Of a DNA stretch of 64,000 nt, positions 48,553 through 59,710 are shown piece after piece; position 1 is the stretch's first letter; each line of letters opens with the position of its first letter. The position numbers were made by a program, and so were the translations under genes. Location: positions 24,813,280 to 24,877,279 of the forward strand of contig NC_083605.1 in the NCBI RefSeq assembly GCF_029168945.1, given 5' to 3'. The stretch comes from Cannabis sativa (Eukaryota; Streptophyta; Magnoliopsida; Rosales; Cannabaceae). A model generated the notes under the pieces. The model searched no databases, was not told the DNA's origin, and saw only the letters and a program-made list of their open reading frames with translations.

Positions 48553-48973
48553 TGTTGATTCAAAGAGACGAACTTAAATAGTAGAAGCGTATCTTAATCC
48601 TTAGATAATAATGATCTTAATTCATCTTGTAGAGATGATTTTTGTGGTGATTTTGGGTAATAATCTTCTAAGAAAACAAGATTTAGAGTTTTCTAATTTT
48701 CTCTCTTGATGGGGAAAATGAGAATAAAATTGGCTCTTGTTTCTTGGGACCACTATTAATTTATAACCTCATAGCTAGGTTATTAATTTTAAGTATTTTT
48801 AAATTAGCCCCTCAATAAATTATAAATATTGTTTAAGGTATCTACACATTTAGCTCATGATACTTTAATACCCAATAACCCATAATTACTAAAATGATAA
48901 CTTTATTTGGGTCAAATTTTAAATAGCAATACACTAATACATATGAGCTCATATTGAGGATTTCAATTCAACA
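48553..48973 (-). repeat. Probable 3' LTR of the decayed copia element
   Basis: Right end fixed by the PPT; left end chosen at the TGTTG of 48553 and therefore approximate. Confidence 0.55.
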
Positions 48974-51420
48974 ATCTCCCACTTGTGCTACATATATTTT
49001 ATGATAGTGTATAACCTTATAAGCGCTTAACTTTTGCTATCATATTTATAGGTATTTCAAAACAATCTCATCCATTGATTATACTAACATAGGATCAAAG
49101 TGGCTTTCGCAACATGTAGCGTAGCTAAATCCATCAATGGTCACATATATCAATATAACCAAATGACATAGATCAATCATGGATGTGTAGCATGAAAATT
49201 ACATGCAAATGTGATCTCAGCACGCCTACCTCCAACTGGTCCTCCTTAATTGAGATCAATTCTTTAGTCTTTCTACCCTTATACTTAAACCTCATTAGAA
49301 AGAATACATTTAGAGTACTCAAAACACAAATCCATACTTTATCTGCAGAATCAAATCATAAATATGTGTCAGCTTGATAGAACATCCCAAATACAAATTC
49401 CTACTAAACCAGCACAATCTTAAATAATACCACATGCATATATCAGTAACAAGCTCATGAAAAGCCTTAAGTGGAGTATCCTTAACGATCCAGATCACAC
49501 AAAGTATGGACTTTGTCCTTATTATGTTCTATAGACACCTTATTACTCTGAATTTTATTTTAATAACAATTAGTTCAAAGTCAATGTGCCTTTGACCTTG
49601 TAGAGCTTATGTTATTACTAAAATGTAACCCGATTGATTTATTGTCACAACATATATCTTTATTAGTTTTTAATACCATTCCTAATTTTGTAGCCATATG
49701 TGACAAAAATCTTTAAAAGATCATAATCAGAAATCTTAATGATCTCTAAAATTTTTTGTTTTCTAATTTCTGATAAGTGAACATGTAGTCTTTTATTCTC
49801 CATAAATTCCTTATAATCTATTTGGCTACATACCGAAATTTCCTTATATGGTTACTTAAATATCTATCCAATATTCTTAATATGTATATTAAGTACAAAT
49901 ACATATATGCTTGAACATATATTAGATTCCAATATAAATTAAGAATTTTTTATATTTCTTGAATTCTAAGGTTGCTTTTAGGACAATGAATTAGATAACT
50001 TATTTTCTTTAGCTACATGTCTATCACCTGATATAACATCTTTCATGCCAAAAACTTTAAATACTTAATTGATATATGTCTTTTATTATAATTCAAGAAT
50101 GTCTCAAGAATATTCTTAACATATCTTGAATTCCTAATACAAAATGAGTATATCATTAATGGCAAGTAATTTTTTACCAATATAATACCAGGATCATATT
50201 CTTACTCCCATTAAACCTGTGATATACACAAAATCATCAAAAGCTTCTATCTTAAAACTAAATGAGAATACTTAATGAATATTGTGTAATCATTGACGAG
50301 AAGTTTACTTGAGTTTATACATAGATTTTCCTTAATTTGCAAACCATATTCTTTGGATCTTTGGATACAAAATTTTCTGGTTGCACCACATAACTTTTGT
50401 CATCAATATTATCATTGATAAATGACACTTTAATAATCTATTTGATATAACTCAAGACCATAATGAGCAGTCAATGTCATGCTTATCCTAAAATAATCTT
50501 TCAATTAAACTAAAAGAAAGTATTTGAAATGAATATATGCTTTATGAGTAATTCTTTACATACAAGAAATAAAGTTCATCTCTCCACATTGCAATTTGCA
50601 TCATTCTTGATTATAAATATTTATTTATAACCAATTAGTTTTATACCTTATAGCAATAGAAAAATACCAAAACTTTATTGTCTCACATCAATTTGTACTC
50701 CTTATTTATGATATCAATCTAGTTTCGAGAGTTTCAACTTTCATGGCATGATAAAAGTTGATTGGATCATCGTCTATCATTCCATTTTTTTTATGTCATT
50801 TCTCTCATGGATTTCTTCAATGACACTGATCTTTGAGGTTGTTGAGTTTGATTATCTAAAATATTTACCATATCTTGAATGAGAAGTTTTTAGATAGTGT
50901 CTTATCAAAGTTCAGGATTCACTTATTGATCAATGAAAGTCATGAAAACCTAAATACTGTCAAAAGTGATAATTAGAATTAAGTTTAACGTTAATTCTTC
51001 CTCAAGAACAATATCTATAATAATCTAATTTCTCCCCCAAACTCAACATACTCAAAATTATTAAAGTTTCTCGTCTCAAAATTGAACCATAGTGTGAGTT
51101 CACAAAATTTGTAGCTTTTAATTACTAGAGTATACAGTTGAGTATAGTTCCTTAGTATTTTGGAGTCCATATTCCTTTTATGAGGCTTATAAGACCTCAT
51201 CTTAATCGAACATCCACAAATAAAATATATCTATATGTTAGACTATTAGTCCAACTACAACCTTAGTTTATAAAGAATTTTAACTTATACTTTACTTGAT
51301 ACACATTTCAGGATTTATGTTGCAATGTTAAGTATTTCTCCCCAAAATGAGTTTCATGAAGAAAATGACTAATCACACTTCTAGCCATGTCCTTAGATTA
51401 ATGTTAATTACATCTCTCAA
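48553..51420 (-). mobile_element. Decayed copia element, 3' LTR and degraded pol
   Basis: On the - strand AGCACAAGTGGGAGAT (PPT) abuts TGTTGAATTG at 48973, which starts a 3' LTR reaching about 48553. To the right, near 50335-50400, a relic of copia RT is readable (VVQPENFVSKDPKNMVCKL), and further RT fragments continue to about 50150, all with stops. No intact frame remains. The right boundary is uncertain. Confidence 0.65.
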
Positions 51421-51439
51421 ATACCCTTCATATTAGGTG

Positions 51440-52583
51440 AAAAACCGAGTTTTTGCAAATGTCAATTATATATACGAAAATATAAAACTGTACGCGTCTG
51501 CAGAAGTAGAAAGTAATTCTGTCACTACTGAAACCAGTTTTGCAATGACAAAACAGAACAGACAGAATATAAAAATATTTGCAGAAAATTAAATAACTTG
51601 ACACAAGAGATTTATACGTGGTATCAGTGTTCTCCCGAACACTCCTAGTCCACGGGGCCACGCCCAGAGAATGAAATCAAGTAATAAAGTATTAAAATTA
51701 CAAAGACAATTGACTTAAACAAGTTTAGACTCCCTCTAAATTATTGCCGCAATCCTTTGTAATCCACTTTATGAATTTGACTTCTGAAACACCTTCAAGC
51801 CCGAACTCCCTTCGTCTTTGAAGTGTGAGTGCTTACTTCCTCCCGAAGTAAGGCTTCAATAAGTCTTCTCCCGAAGACCAAGTGCTTACTTCCTCCCGAA
51901 GTAAGGCTTTATCAAGTCTTCTCCCGAAGACCAATCTCTTGTTCAATCAAGTCGTTCTTCACAAACTCTAGGATAGAGTAAGAACAAATAAACTACTAGA
52001 ACCTAGATGAACAACTAGGCTCTCACAAAACAAAGAAAACTCTCTTCTCTCAAATAAGATAAGTGCAAAAAATGAATAATGGAAGAGCTGATTCGAATGG
52101 CTACTCTCTAGGCTCTATTTATAGAACATAGAAACCTTAGAGACAGCCATAAGATCAAATCTACAGCTGTACAAAAACTTTCCTAAGTAAACACGATCTG
52201 CAGCATCAGATTCAGATGCTGACGCAGCAGATCAGACCAAAAACGGAAACTTGCTATAATCGGGTCCGATCCTTTATCAATACCTGATTCCTGCCAAAAA
52301 CAGATTAGATATTTTGATTGTATCAAGATACAATCGAAATCAATAAGGAAAATGCAATAATCAAAGTTTCCTTAAAAAACCAACTTTCCATAAGAGAATT
52401 GCTTCTCTTACAAGAAGTTTCCAAACAAAGGAAAGTCTAGCTGAAAAGTGCAAATTTCCTAACAAAGAAAAGAGCAACTAAAAACCGAAAACACAAGGTA
52501 AGAAATCGGGTATGTATGCAAAAGAATCTTACCATAAAAGAAAAAATATTTTGTCAACTAACTTGCCAAAAAAGGACTTTACA
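51440..52583 (-). repeat. 3' LTR of the Sirevirus-like element
   Basis: Right end at ...GGACTTTACA (52583), directly next to the PPT; read on the - strand it begins TGTAAAGTCC. The left end is uncertain, 51439-51456. Contains five or more CTCCC-loop hairpins (see separate entry). Confidence 0.75.
51627..51933. repeat. Hairpin cluster and 53-bp tandem repeat in the Sirevirus-like LTR
   Basis: Perfect stems: GTGTTC-TCCC-GAACAC (51627-51642), CTTACTTC-CTCCC-GAAGTAAG (51832-51852 and 51885-51905), GTCTTC-TCCC-GAAGAC (51863-51878 and 51916-51931). The last four lie in a two-copy 53-bp tandem repeat (51828-51880, 51881-51933). Stem sequences differ while pairing and loop are kept. Confidence 0.88.
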
Positions 52584-52830
52584 ATCTCCACCTTTGGCAC
52601 TTTAGATGAACAAAATATTTTTTAACACAAAGTACCTGCAAAATAAAGTTAGCAAGAACAAATAACAACTCCCCCTGAGTATCACACTCGAAAATCAAAA
52701 ACAACAAAATAACATGCTAACTTTTAATCCAAATAAGGTCACAAGTACCAAACACAACTCCCCCCTGGAAAAGGGTCAAGATTTTGTCCAAACAAACAGT
52801 TAAAAATCAAAATATTACTCCCCCTTTTTG
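52584..52830 (-). other. Multiple polypurine tracts before the 3' LTR
   Basis: On the - strand: CAAAGGTGGAGAT beside the LTR (52584-52596), then CTCAGGGGGAGTT (52667-52679), CCAGGGGGGAGTT (52756-52768) and CAAAAAGGGGGAGTA (52816-52830). Multiple PPTs upstream of the 3' LTR have been described for Sireviruses. Confidence 0.75.
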
Positions 52831-52908
52831 TTTATCTAAGGGCCAAAGATAACAAACATGAAAATATAGTAATATGTCCAACAAAAGCAAAGAAAGAAAA
52901 AAAAAAAC

Positions 52909-54528
52909 TTAGTCTCTGTAAAGCTTGACCAAGGTGGACAGCTGCTTTGACATCTCTTGCTGAACTTCCTCCATGGCAGCAAGACGATTGTTCACCAGTT
53001 GAACCTCATTCTTGACGTCCTGGATTTCTGCAGAAGCAGAATTCGAGCTTGCAGCAGCAGCAGCAGCACCAGCTTTAGGCCTCTTTTGAAAAACGCCATC
53101 AAAATACTCCGAGGGTTGGAATGTTGTTCGAGTCAGTGAAGGCTCAAGAGTTTCATGAGATTGGGCCACATTTTTTTGAGAGGACAAAACCTTAAAGATT
53201 AAATTTGGAAACACAAGCTTAAAAGTTGGCTTTTTACCTCTTCGAAATTAGACAATTTGGTTCAAAATGTGGGAAGCCAAATCAATGGATGCTCCTAAGG
53301 TGATACGATAGAGGAATGAGGCCACATCTTGAGACACCACAGTCTTGTTTGAGTTTGGAACCCAATTGCTAAGAGAAAATCGCATGAGAGATGCATGAGC
53401 AAAGGTTAGATGTGTAATGCGAAGACTCTCCCCCGATTTCAGTTCAGCCCGTGCACCAGTGAGTTCAGTGAGCATCAATTGGCGATCCATAGACATTATG
53501 GCATTCGGGACATTCTCTGGCAGTTGCAAGGCTTGAGAAATGTCTCTTTCAGAAAAGGAAAACCAATGTCCTCTAACATACACTTTTCGAAAAAGTCTAG
53601 AATTTTCATCAAGAAAATCATCAGATAAGTTAGCATAGAAATCTTTGACAATGTTTGCAATGTACCCTTTGAAACCAGTGAGAGTGTTCTCCCATTGATG
53701 GTATTGAATGAACTTAACAATTCCATACACCCTATGAGCATGCAAATCATAATTCCTTTCACTCTCAAACTTTCGGGTAGCATACAAATTCCAATCACGC
53801 TCATTATCACGATAGTAGAAACAAGGACAATAGGAGAGAGATGTAGGAATGTTACCAGGAGATGATTCCTTCATTGGCTGCTTGCCTTTGGCAGCAGCAG
53901 AAGCCTTGGCTGTTGAAGATGATCGAGCAGGAGTTGGAGCAGATTTGGTCAGAGGAGGCTCTGGCTCAAGTTCAATTTCCTCATTGTCTGAGGAAACTCC
54001 AATGTCTTCTAACATTTCCTTCTCAAAATGGAGAGACACGGATTTGTCCAAGGAATCAACAGAGGGATCCTCCATGGGTTCTTCTTCTTCAGATTTCAAA
54101 GAAATTGAAGGGGGATTTACCTTTTGTTTCTTGGCTGGAGGCACTGGCTTGTCACGACTTCGAGATGATCGAAGTTCCTTCTCGACAGAAGCTTGCTGGG
54201 CACGAGTGCGAGTGGAAGGACTAGTTGGAGTAGAAGTAGCAACTTCCTTTACTGATTCAGCAGGAGGAGAAACTGCAGCAGGTGGAGGAGATCCCTTTGA
54301 AGATGAGGACGATGAGGTCCAAGTTTTGTATGGGCGCACAGATTTTCGAGCCACTTGTTCAGGAATTCGTTTAGGCTTCACTGGCTGAGATTCACGCTGA
54401 GGAAGCGATGAATCTCCTGTTTTTGCAGCAGCAGGAGGCACGGTTGAAGCAGCAGGAGGAGGATTCGAGGGGGTTGCATCGGTTTCAACCACCTTTTTGG
54501 GATGCCCTAGGTTCTTTGTTCTAACCAT
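52909..54528 (-). pseudogene. Extra sense ORF of the Sirevirus-like element, one in-frame stop
   Basis: ATG 54528, final stop at 52909, one nonsense codon at 53248-53250. Residues 1-240 are Ser/Pro/Ala-rich and basic, low in complexity. A folded domain follows (about 53800-53300) with HRVYGIVKFIQYHQW and RKVYVRGHWFSFSERDIS, similar to the domain annotated as putative plant transposon protein. After the nonsense codon the frame continues with an Ala-run and a heptad-like tail (EVQLVNNRLAAMEEVQQEM) that may form a coiled coil. It occupies the place of the env-like ORF of Sireviruses but shows no membrane segment. Function unknown. Confidence 0.72.
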
Positions 54529-55707
54529 GGTGATCTGAAAGAGACAATGAACAACAAACAAGCAAGAGAGACAAAGAAATAGAATCGGGTAGGTGGTGAG
54601 AATAAATGACAAAAAATTGGTTTAAATAAACATGGAAGCATGAAGAAAAAAGGAAACCAATTTCGAGATTTTGAAAAATAAACGCCAACCCATGAACAAA
54701 AAGGAAACCGCCCACTATCTTGAAATTTTTTTCCCTTTTCTCTCTTTTTTTTTTTTTTTTAAAAAAAAATAAATAAAAGAAAACTAGAATAACCAACATT
54801 ATTTCCAAAAATAAGACAATCTTTCAAGATTAAAAACACATTACCATATAAGAGACCAAACTTTAAATGGTAACATATCAAAATAAATCAAGGAAGAATA
54901 AATATTGATACTTACCAATTAAGCACAAATTTCCTTAGCCCATGAATCAAGTCACCAACGCCTCCTTCTCTTTATTTGTTATTATTTTTAAAGAACCGAA
55001 AATAAAATAAAATATGTATAATAAATATAAGGAATTCTAAACCAAGCAATTTAATAAAAAATCATTACAAGTGACAAAAATACATGTTATGCTTTCAAAA
55101 GAGAATAACTAATTAGTATCTCAAGAACAAATCATACTTAATTGATGTTGAGGAAAAAGATATGCATGTTACTAAAAATTATGAACCAGGATTTTTAATT
55201 TATTTTAGTAGAGGAGACTTACAAAATTGAACACACTTGTCAGACATAAGTGTGTGCAGTGAAAATAGGATCATTGTCCTTGGCAAGATTTTTCATTTTT
55301 GCCTTTTTCAATATTGATCCCGCAGCTGGATGCTATCACACCATACTGAAGGTAGCCCTTTTTTATGGTAGTGCATCCTCATCATAGTTGCTAATTATAA
55401 TGTTCCAGCTTACTCAAAAGATGGCTTTCACACCTCTGTATGCGTAGCTCTATTCCAACAAGGGGCCTGACAAGCAACTGAAACAAAAATCGCTCAACTC
55501 TGTATAAGAACATTATTTAATCCCAGACATAAATAAAAAGTAACAAGAACCTTTTAACTCAATTTCAAAAAGTATGATAAGAATGAGATCCTAAATAATT
55601 ATAATCCAAAAGCATAAACATAATTTGTCAAATTTGAATGAAAGAAGATTAAATGCTAGAAAAGAAAAACTTAACAATATTGTACAAAAAGATATGAACA
55701 AGAGAGA
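54529..55707. other. Spacer between pol and extra ORF of the Sirevirus-like element
   Basis: About 1.2 kb of AT-rich sequence, no coding content seen. A poly(T)/A stretch lies at about 54745-54770. Confidence 0.45.
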
Positions 55708-58061
55708 TTAGACAATGCAAACTCCCAAAGACTTTCTGAGGGAGTCAAAGCGACTTGAGTCTAGGGCCTTAGTGAAAATATCAGCTAATTGTTTTTCAGT
55801 ATCAACATATTCTAATTGCAAAGATTTATTTTCAACAAGTTCCCTGATAAAGTGATGCCTTATATCAATGTGTTTTGTTCTAGAATGTTGAACAGGATTT
55901 TTGGAAATATTTATGGCACTAGTGTTATCACAAAAGATAGTTAAAACACCCAATTAAAAACCATAATCAATCAACATTTGTTTTAACCACAACAATTGAG
56001 TACAAAAACTACCAGCAGCAATGTACTCAGCTTCAACTGTGGATAATGAAATGGAATTTTGTTTCTTGCTATGCCAAGATACTAAATTATTTCCAAGAAA
56101 GAAACAACCTCCACTTGTACTCTTTCGATCATCAGCATTGCCTGCCCAATCTGCATCACTAAAACATGCTAGGTTAGAATTAGTATCTTTAGAATACCAA
56201 ATTCCATAATCAAGAGTACTATTAACATATCGAATAATCCTTTTTACAGCAGATACATGAGATTCCATAGGATTACTTTGATATCTAGCACAAACACCCA
56301 CACTGTAACAAATATCTGGACGACTAGCAGTTAAATACAATAGACTTCCAATCATACTACGATAAAGTGTAGTGTCTACCTTTACTCCATTCTCATCTTT
56401 TGTCAATTTCAAAGTGGTGCTCATTGGAGTACTTACCTGCTTAGCCGACTCAAGACCAAACTTCTTGACAAGGTTCTTAGCATACTTACTTTGAGATACA
56501 AATGTACCTCCTTCCATTTGTCTAACTTGAAGACCCAAAAAGAAAGTAAGCTCACCAATCATGCTCATTTCAAATTCACTTTTCATTTGATCAACAAAAA
56601 CCTGCACTTCATGGTTAGATGTAGAACCAAAAACTATATCATCAACATAAATTTGAGCAATGATAAAATCAGATTTTATATGCTTGATGAAAAGAGTTTT
56701 ATCCACACTACCTCTTTGATAATCATGAGAAAGTAAAAATTGAGTTAACCTTTCATACCAAGCACGAGGAGCTTGTTTCAGACCATACAAAGCTTTTTCA
56801 AGCTTGTACACATGGTCTGGAAATTGAGGATCTTCGAATCCTTTTGGTTGCTCAACATAAACTTCCTCACTTAAAATACCATTTAAGAAGGCAGATTTTA
56901 CATCCATTTGAAACAATTTAATGTCCAGAATAAAACGAATTGATTCTAATCTTGCAACAGGAGCAAAAGTTTCATCAAAATTAATACCTTCTACCTGTGT
57001 GTATCCTTGTGCTACCAATCGAGCCTTGTTTCTCACAATTGTACCGAACTCATCACTTTTATTTTTAAAAATCCACTTTGTTCCAATTATATTGATACCT
57101 TTTGGTCTATGAACCAAATTTCAAACCTTGTTGCGAACAAATTGGTTAAGTTCCTCTTGCATTGCATCGAGCCATTCTTCAAAGGTCATGGCTTCCTTTA
57201 CATTTTTCGGTTCATATTGAGAAACAAAACAAAGAAAGCTAATCAAATTAACATACCTTCTTCGGGTTACCATGCTTTCTTCAGGATTTCCAAGAATGAG
57301 ATCTTTTGGATGATTCAGTTTAACTCTGGTGCTTGGTTCCTTCTGGATAGAATCAGTGATGATGTTTGGATGAGTCGAGATAGACGGTTCTGGTTCTCCA
57401 GTCTCAGTTGCAGCAGTAGATTCGTCATTTGCATCATCAGAATTGGGTTCTGCTACATCAGGATCTACTTTTGCTGCTTCTGGAGGAGTATCCATAAAAC
57501 TATCTATCTTGGCTTCTGTGAAAAACTCTGAAAAATCTTTAAAATCATCAACAACCACATTAGCTGATTCCAAAATAGTTTGAGTTCTCATGTTGTAAAC
57601 ACAATAAGCTCTACTGTTTAAGGAATATCCAATAAAAACACCAACATCACTTTTAGCATCAAATTTACCAATATGCTCACGATCTCTAGAAACATAACAA
57701 ACACATCCAAAAACATGAAATGACTTACATTGGGACGTTTACCTTTCCAGATTTCATAAGATGTTTTTGAGGTACCTGGACGAATAAACACTCCGTTTAT
57801 TATATAGCAAGCTGTGTTAATAGCTTCAGCCCATAATCGCTTTGTCAACTTCTTGCTATTTAACATCACTCTTGCCATTTCTTGCAATGTTCGATTCTTC
57901 CTCTCAACAACTCATTTTGTTGAGGAGTTTTGGGAGCTGAAAATTCATGAGTTATACCTGTAGACTTACAAAAATCATCATCTTTCAAACTCCTTACCAT
58001 GATCACTCCGAATTCGAATAATTTTCCCAATATTACAACCTTTTTTTAGACTCTTAATCTC
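55708..58061 (-). pseudogene. Broken pol of the Sirevirus-like copia element (integrase, RT, RNase H)
   Basis: Integrase C-terminal part: IRSDHGKEFE near 58000, then a frame change near 57985, APKTPQQNE, QEMARVMLNSKKL (57887-57850). RT: EPKNVKEAMTFEEWLDAMQE (about 57213-57154), [33 protein letters not shown]. RNase [28 protein letters not shown], then ADIFTKAL near the end. Nonsense codons at 57118-57123 and 55951-55956 plus a short deletion in the RT N-terminus disable it. Integrase upstream of 58061 is separated by the insertion of Tat element 2. Confidence 0.9.
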
Positions 58062-58762
58062 TGTTGACTTCACTTTTAGCCAACGACAATGAGTCTTTTT
58101 GATAAGCGATAAACGATATGTCATAAAATGAATACATAGTAAAGCAATAATAATAATAATAAGACACAGAAATTTTATAGAGGTTCAGCCCCGAGCAATT
58201 CGGTAATAGCCTAATCCTCGTTAGTTGTATTGACTTAAGAATAAGGAAGAAGATTCCTTTTCTTATAGCTCTTACAGTAATATCTCTGAATATATAATTC
58301 TTAGATAGCCTTAGCTTATAGCGTTTCGGCGTATAACCTCTGTTTATAGTTTTTCGATCCGATCCTTTGCCCAGTGAACATTCCTCACTATTTATAGGGC
58401 AGGAAACTTGAGGAGGAAGAGTTTCCTCTCTCATTACAAAGCGCATAAACAGAAAGATCGTGTGATCAATGCTGAATGCTAGGATCGTGGGATTGAGGCT
58501 GAATACACTGATAGTGGAATCGTGTGTATGCCACATCCACGCAAGTTGATCCCTGAGTTATAGGGATTGAGCTGGTGACTCACGAAGTGCTTGGTTGAAT
58601 TCGCTAAGTGTTGCTCATTCTGCACGGCTCGTTGAGTATTCCATTATGGACATGCCAGCGAGGCATCCTGCTCGGCATGTTGATCCGACCAGGTGCTCTA
58701 AGTAGATGCCACGTGTCACCATTCTTGCGATGCCACGTCAGAGTGCCAATTTTGGGATAACA
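58062..58762 (-). repeat. 3' LTR of Tat element 2 (701 bp)
   Basis: On the - strand starts TGTTATCCC at 58762 after the PPT and ends GTCAACA at 58062. The LTR end TGTTGAC on + resembles that of element 1. A G-box CCACGTGTCA lies at 58709-58718. Bases 58057-58061 (ATCTC) are the expected target duplication; the other copy is outside the window. Confidence 0.88.
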
Positions 58763-58775
58763 TTTGCCCCCCAAG
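58763..58775 (-). other. Polypurine tract of Tat element 2
   Basis: On the - strand CTTGGGGGGCAAA directly precedes the LTR TG. Confidence 0.88.
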
Positions 58776-59051
58776 TCTGTGCGGGACCTCCGAAGTTGCG
58801 TATAGACTTATTCCGAGCTGGCTCTGCCTTTGAAAAGGGACACGTGTCGAGCATGACCGTTCGGGACTCGATGTGAAGCTGACCGGGCGTCCCTTCGGTT
58901 TTCGGCTAATTAATGCTCTGACAATTAATATTTTGAAAATCCAAATTTCTCTCTCCACGGCTGACGGTTGCACTCGATTATTTTGATTTCCCATATTTGC
59001 TTTCAAGGCGGGAAGTCGAGGCGTCTAAGGTTCCTTTACGTACAGTTACCC
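58776..59051 (+). promoter_or_regulatory. Upstream region of the element-2 antisense gene, with G-box
   Basis: Contains the palindromic G-box GACACGTGTC at 58839-58848, about 210 bp before the TATA box. G-boxes bind bZIP/bHLH factors in plants; whether this one works is inference. Confidence 0.5.
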
Positions 59052-59064
59052 TTTTGCCTATAAA
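59052..59064 (+). promoter_or_regulatory. TATA promoter of the element-2 antisense gene
   Basis: TTTTGCCTATAAA, identical over 13 bases to the antisense promoter in element 1. Transcription would start near 59090. Confidence 0.72.
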
Positions 59065-59215
59065 TACTTGGAGTACTGGCACATTACCTCATTTCATCAC
59101 CCTTCGTTGTTAAGCAAACTTCAGAGCAAAAAGAGAGAGTTTTCAGGCTTCAAAGTTGCTGAAGAGTTTACAGACGATTTCTGGCTTGCTTAAACCCGGA
59201 CACTTGAATCTTTGA

Positions 59216-59597
59216 GTAAGTTTCTGATTCCCTTTATGTTTTTCCTTTGCATGCTTGTGCTTTGAATGTAACTTTGCTGTAGAAAGAACACTGTAGGAAA
59301 CCCTAGGGTTTGAAACTTCTGCGACTCTTCTTTTCCATGTCCTTGCGTTAGCTTTCAGCCGTAAGGCTTGTTTTAGAACTGCATTGCGTCTGTTTTCCAT
59401 TCTGCTTTTTTCAAGCTTCATGAACTTTTTTGCCCTAACTCAAGAAAAACTTTCTGACTTCTTGAGTTTAGACTTTTCTCTGAACATGATCGTTCTTTAA
59501 TCTGTTGGGTACTCCTGGTCGGCATATTTGCTTATTTTTTCGCTTGATACTTCGTCCAACACTCATCTTGTGTGTTGTCTTTTGTATATGAACCCAG
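59216..59597 (+). other. Leader intron of the element-2 antisense gene
   Basis: Donor GTAAGTTTCTG at 59216 and acceptor GAACCCAG at 59597. The donor shares GTAAGTTTCT with the leader intron of element 1. Prediction only. Confidence 0.55.
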
Positions 59598-59710
59598 GTG
59601 AGTCTTGGGAGCTCGAGCATCAAATCGGCCAGGAGCTGCTTCAACTTCCGCACAAAGTCCACCCTCGTCTTCGTGCTAATTCTCCTTCTGATTCCGTACC
59701 CAGCCATAGA

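Larger units (their letters stand above)
51440..58061 (-). mobile_element. Sirevirus-like Ty1/copia element (5' part displaced by Tat element 2)
   Basis: On the - strand: integrase C-terminal part (58061 downward), RT, RNase H, a long gap, an extra sense ORF (54528-52909), several PPT-like tracts and a 3' LTR of about 1.1 kb. RT sequence ([31 protein letters not shown]), the additional downstream ORF, and multiple PPTs fit the Sirevirus/Maximus lineage. The pol is interrupted by Tat element 2 at 58062; the remainder should continue right of the window. Confidence 0.82.

Noticed and set aside
49183..49377. Short frame in the decayed copia region
   Set aside because: Not in register with RT relics on the - strand and no family similarity seen.
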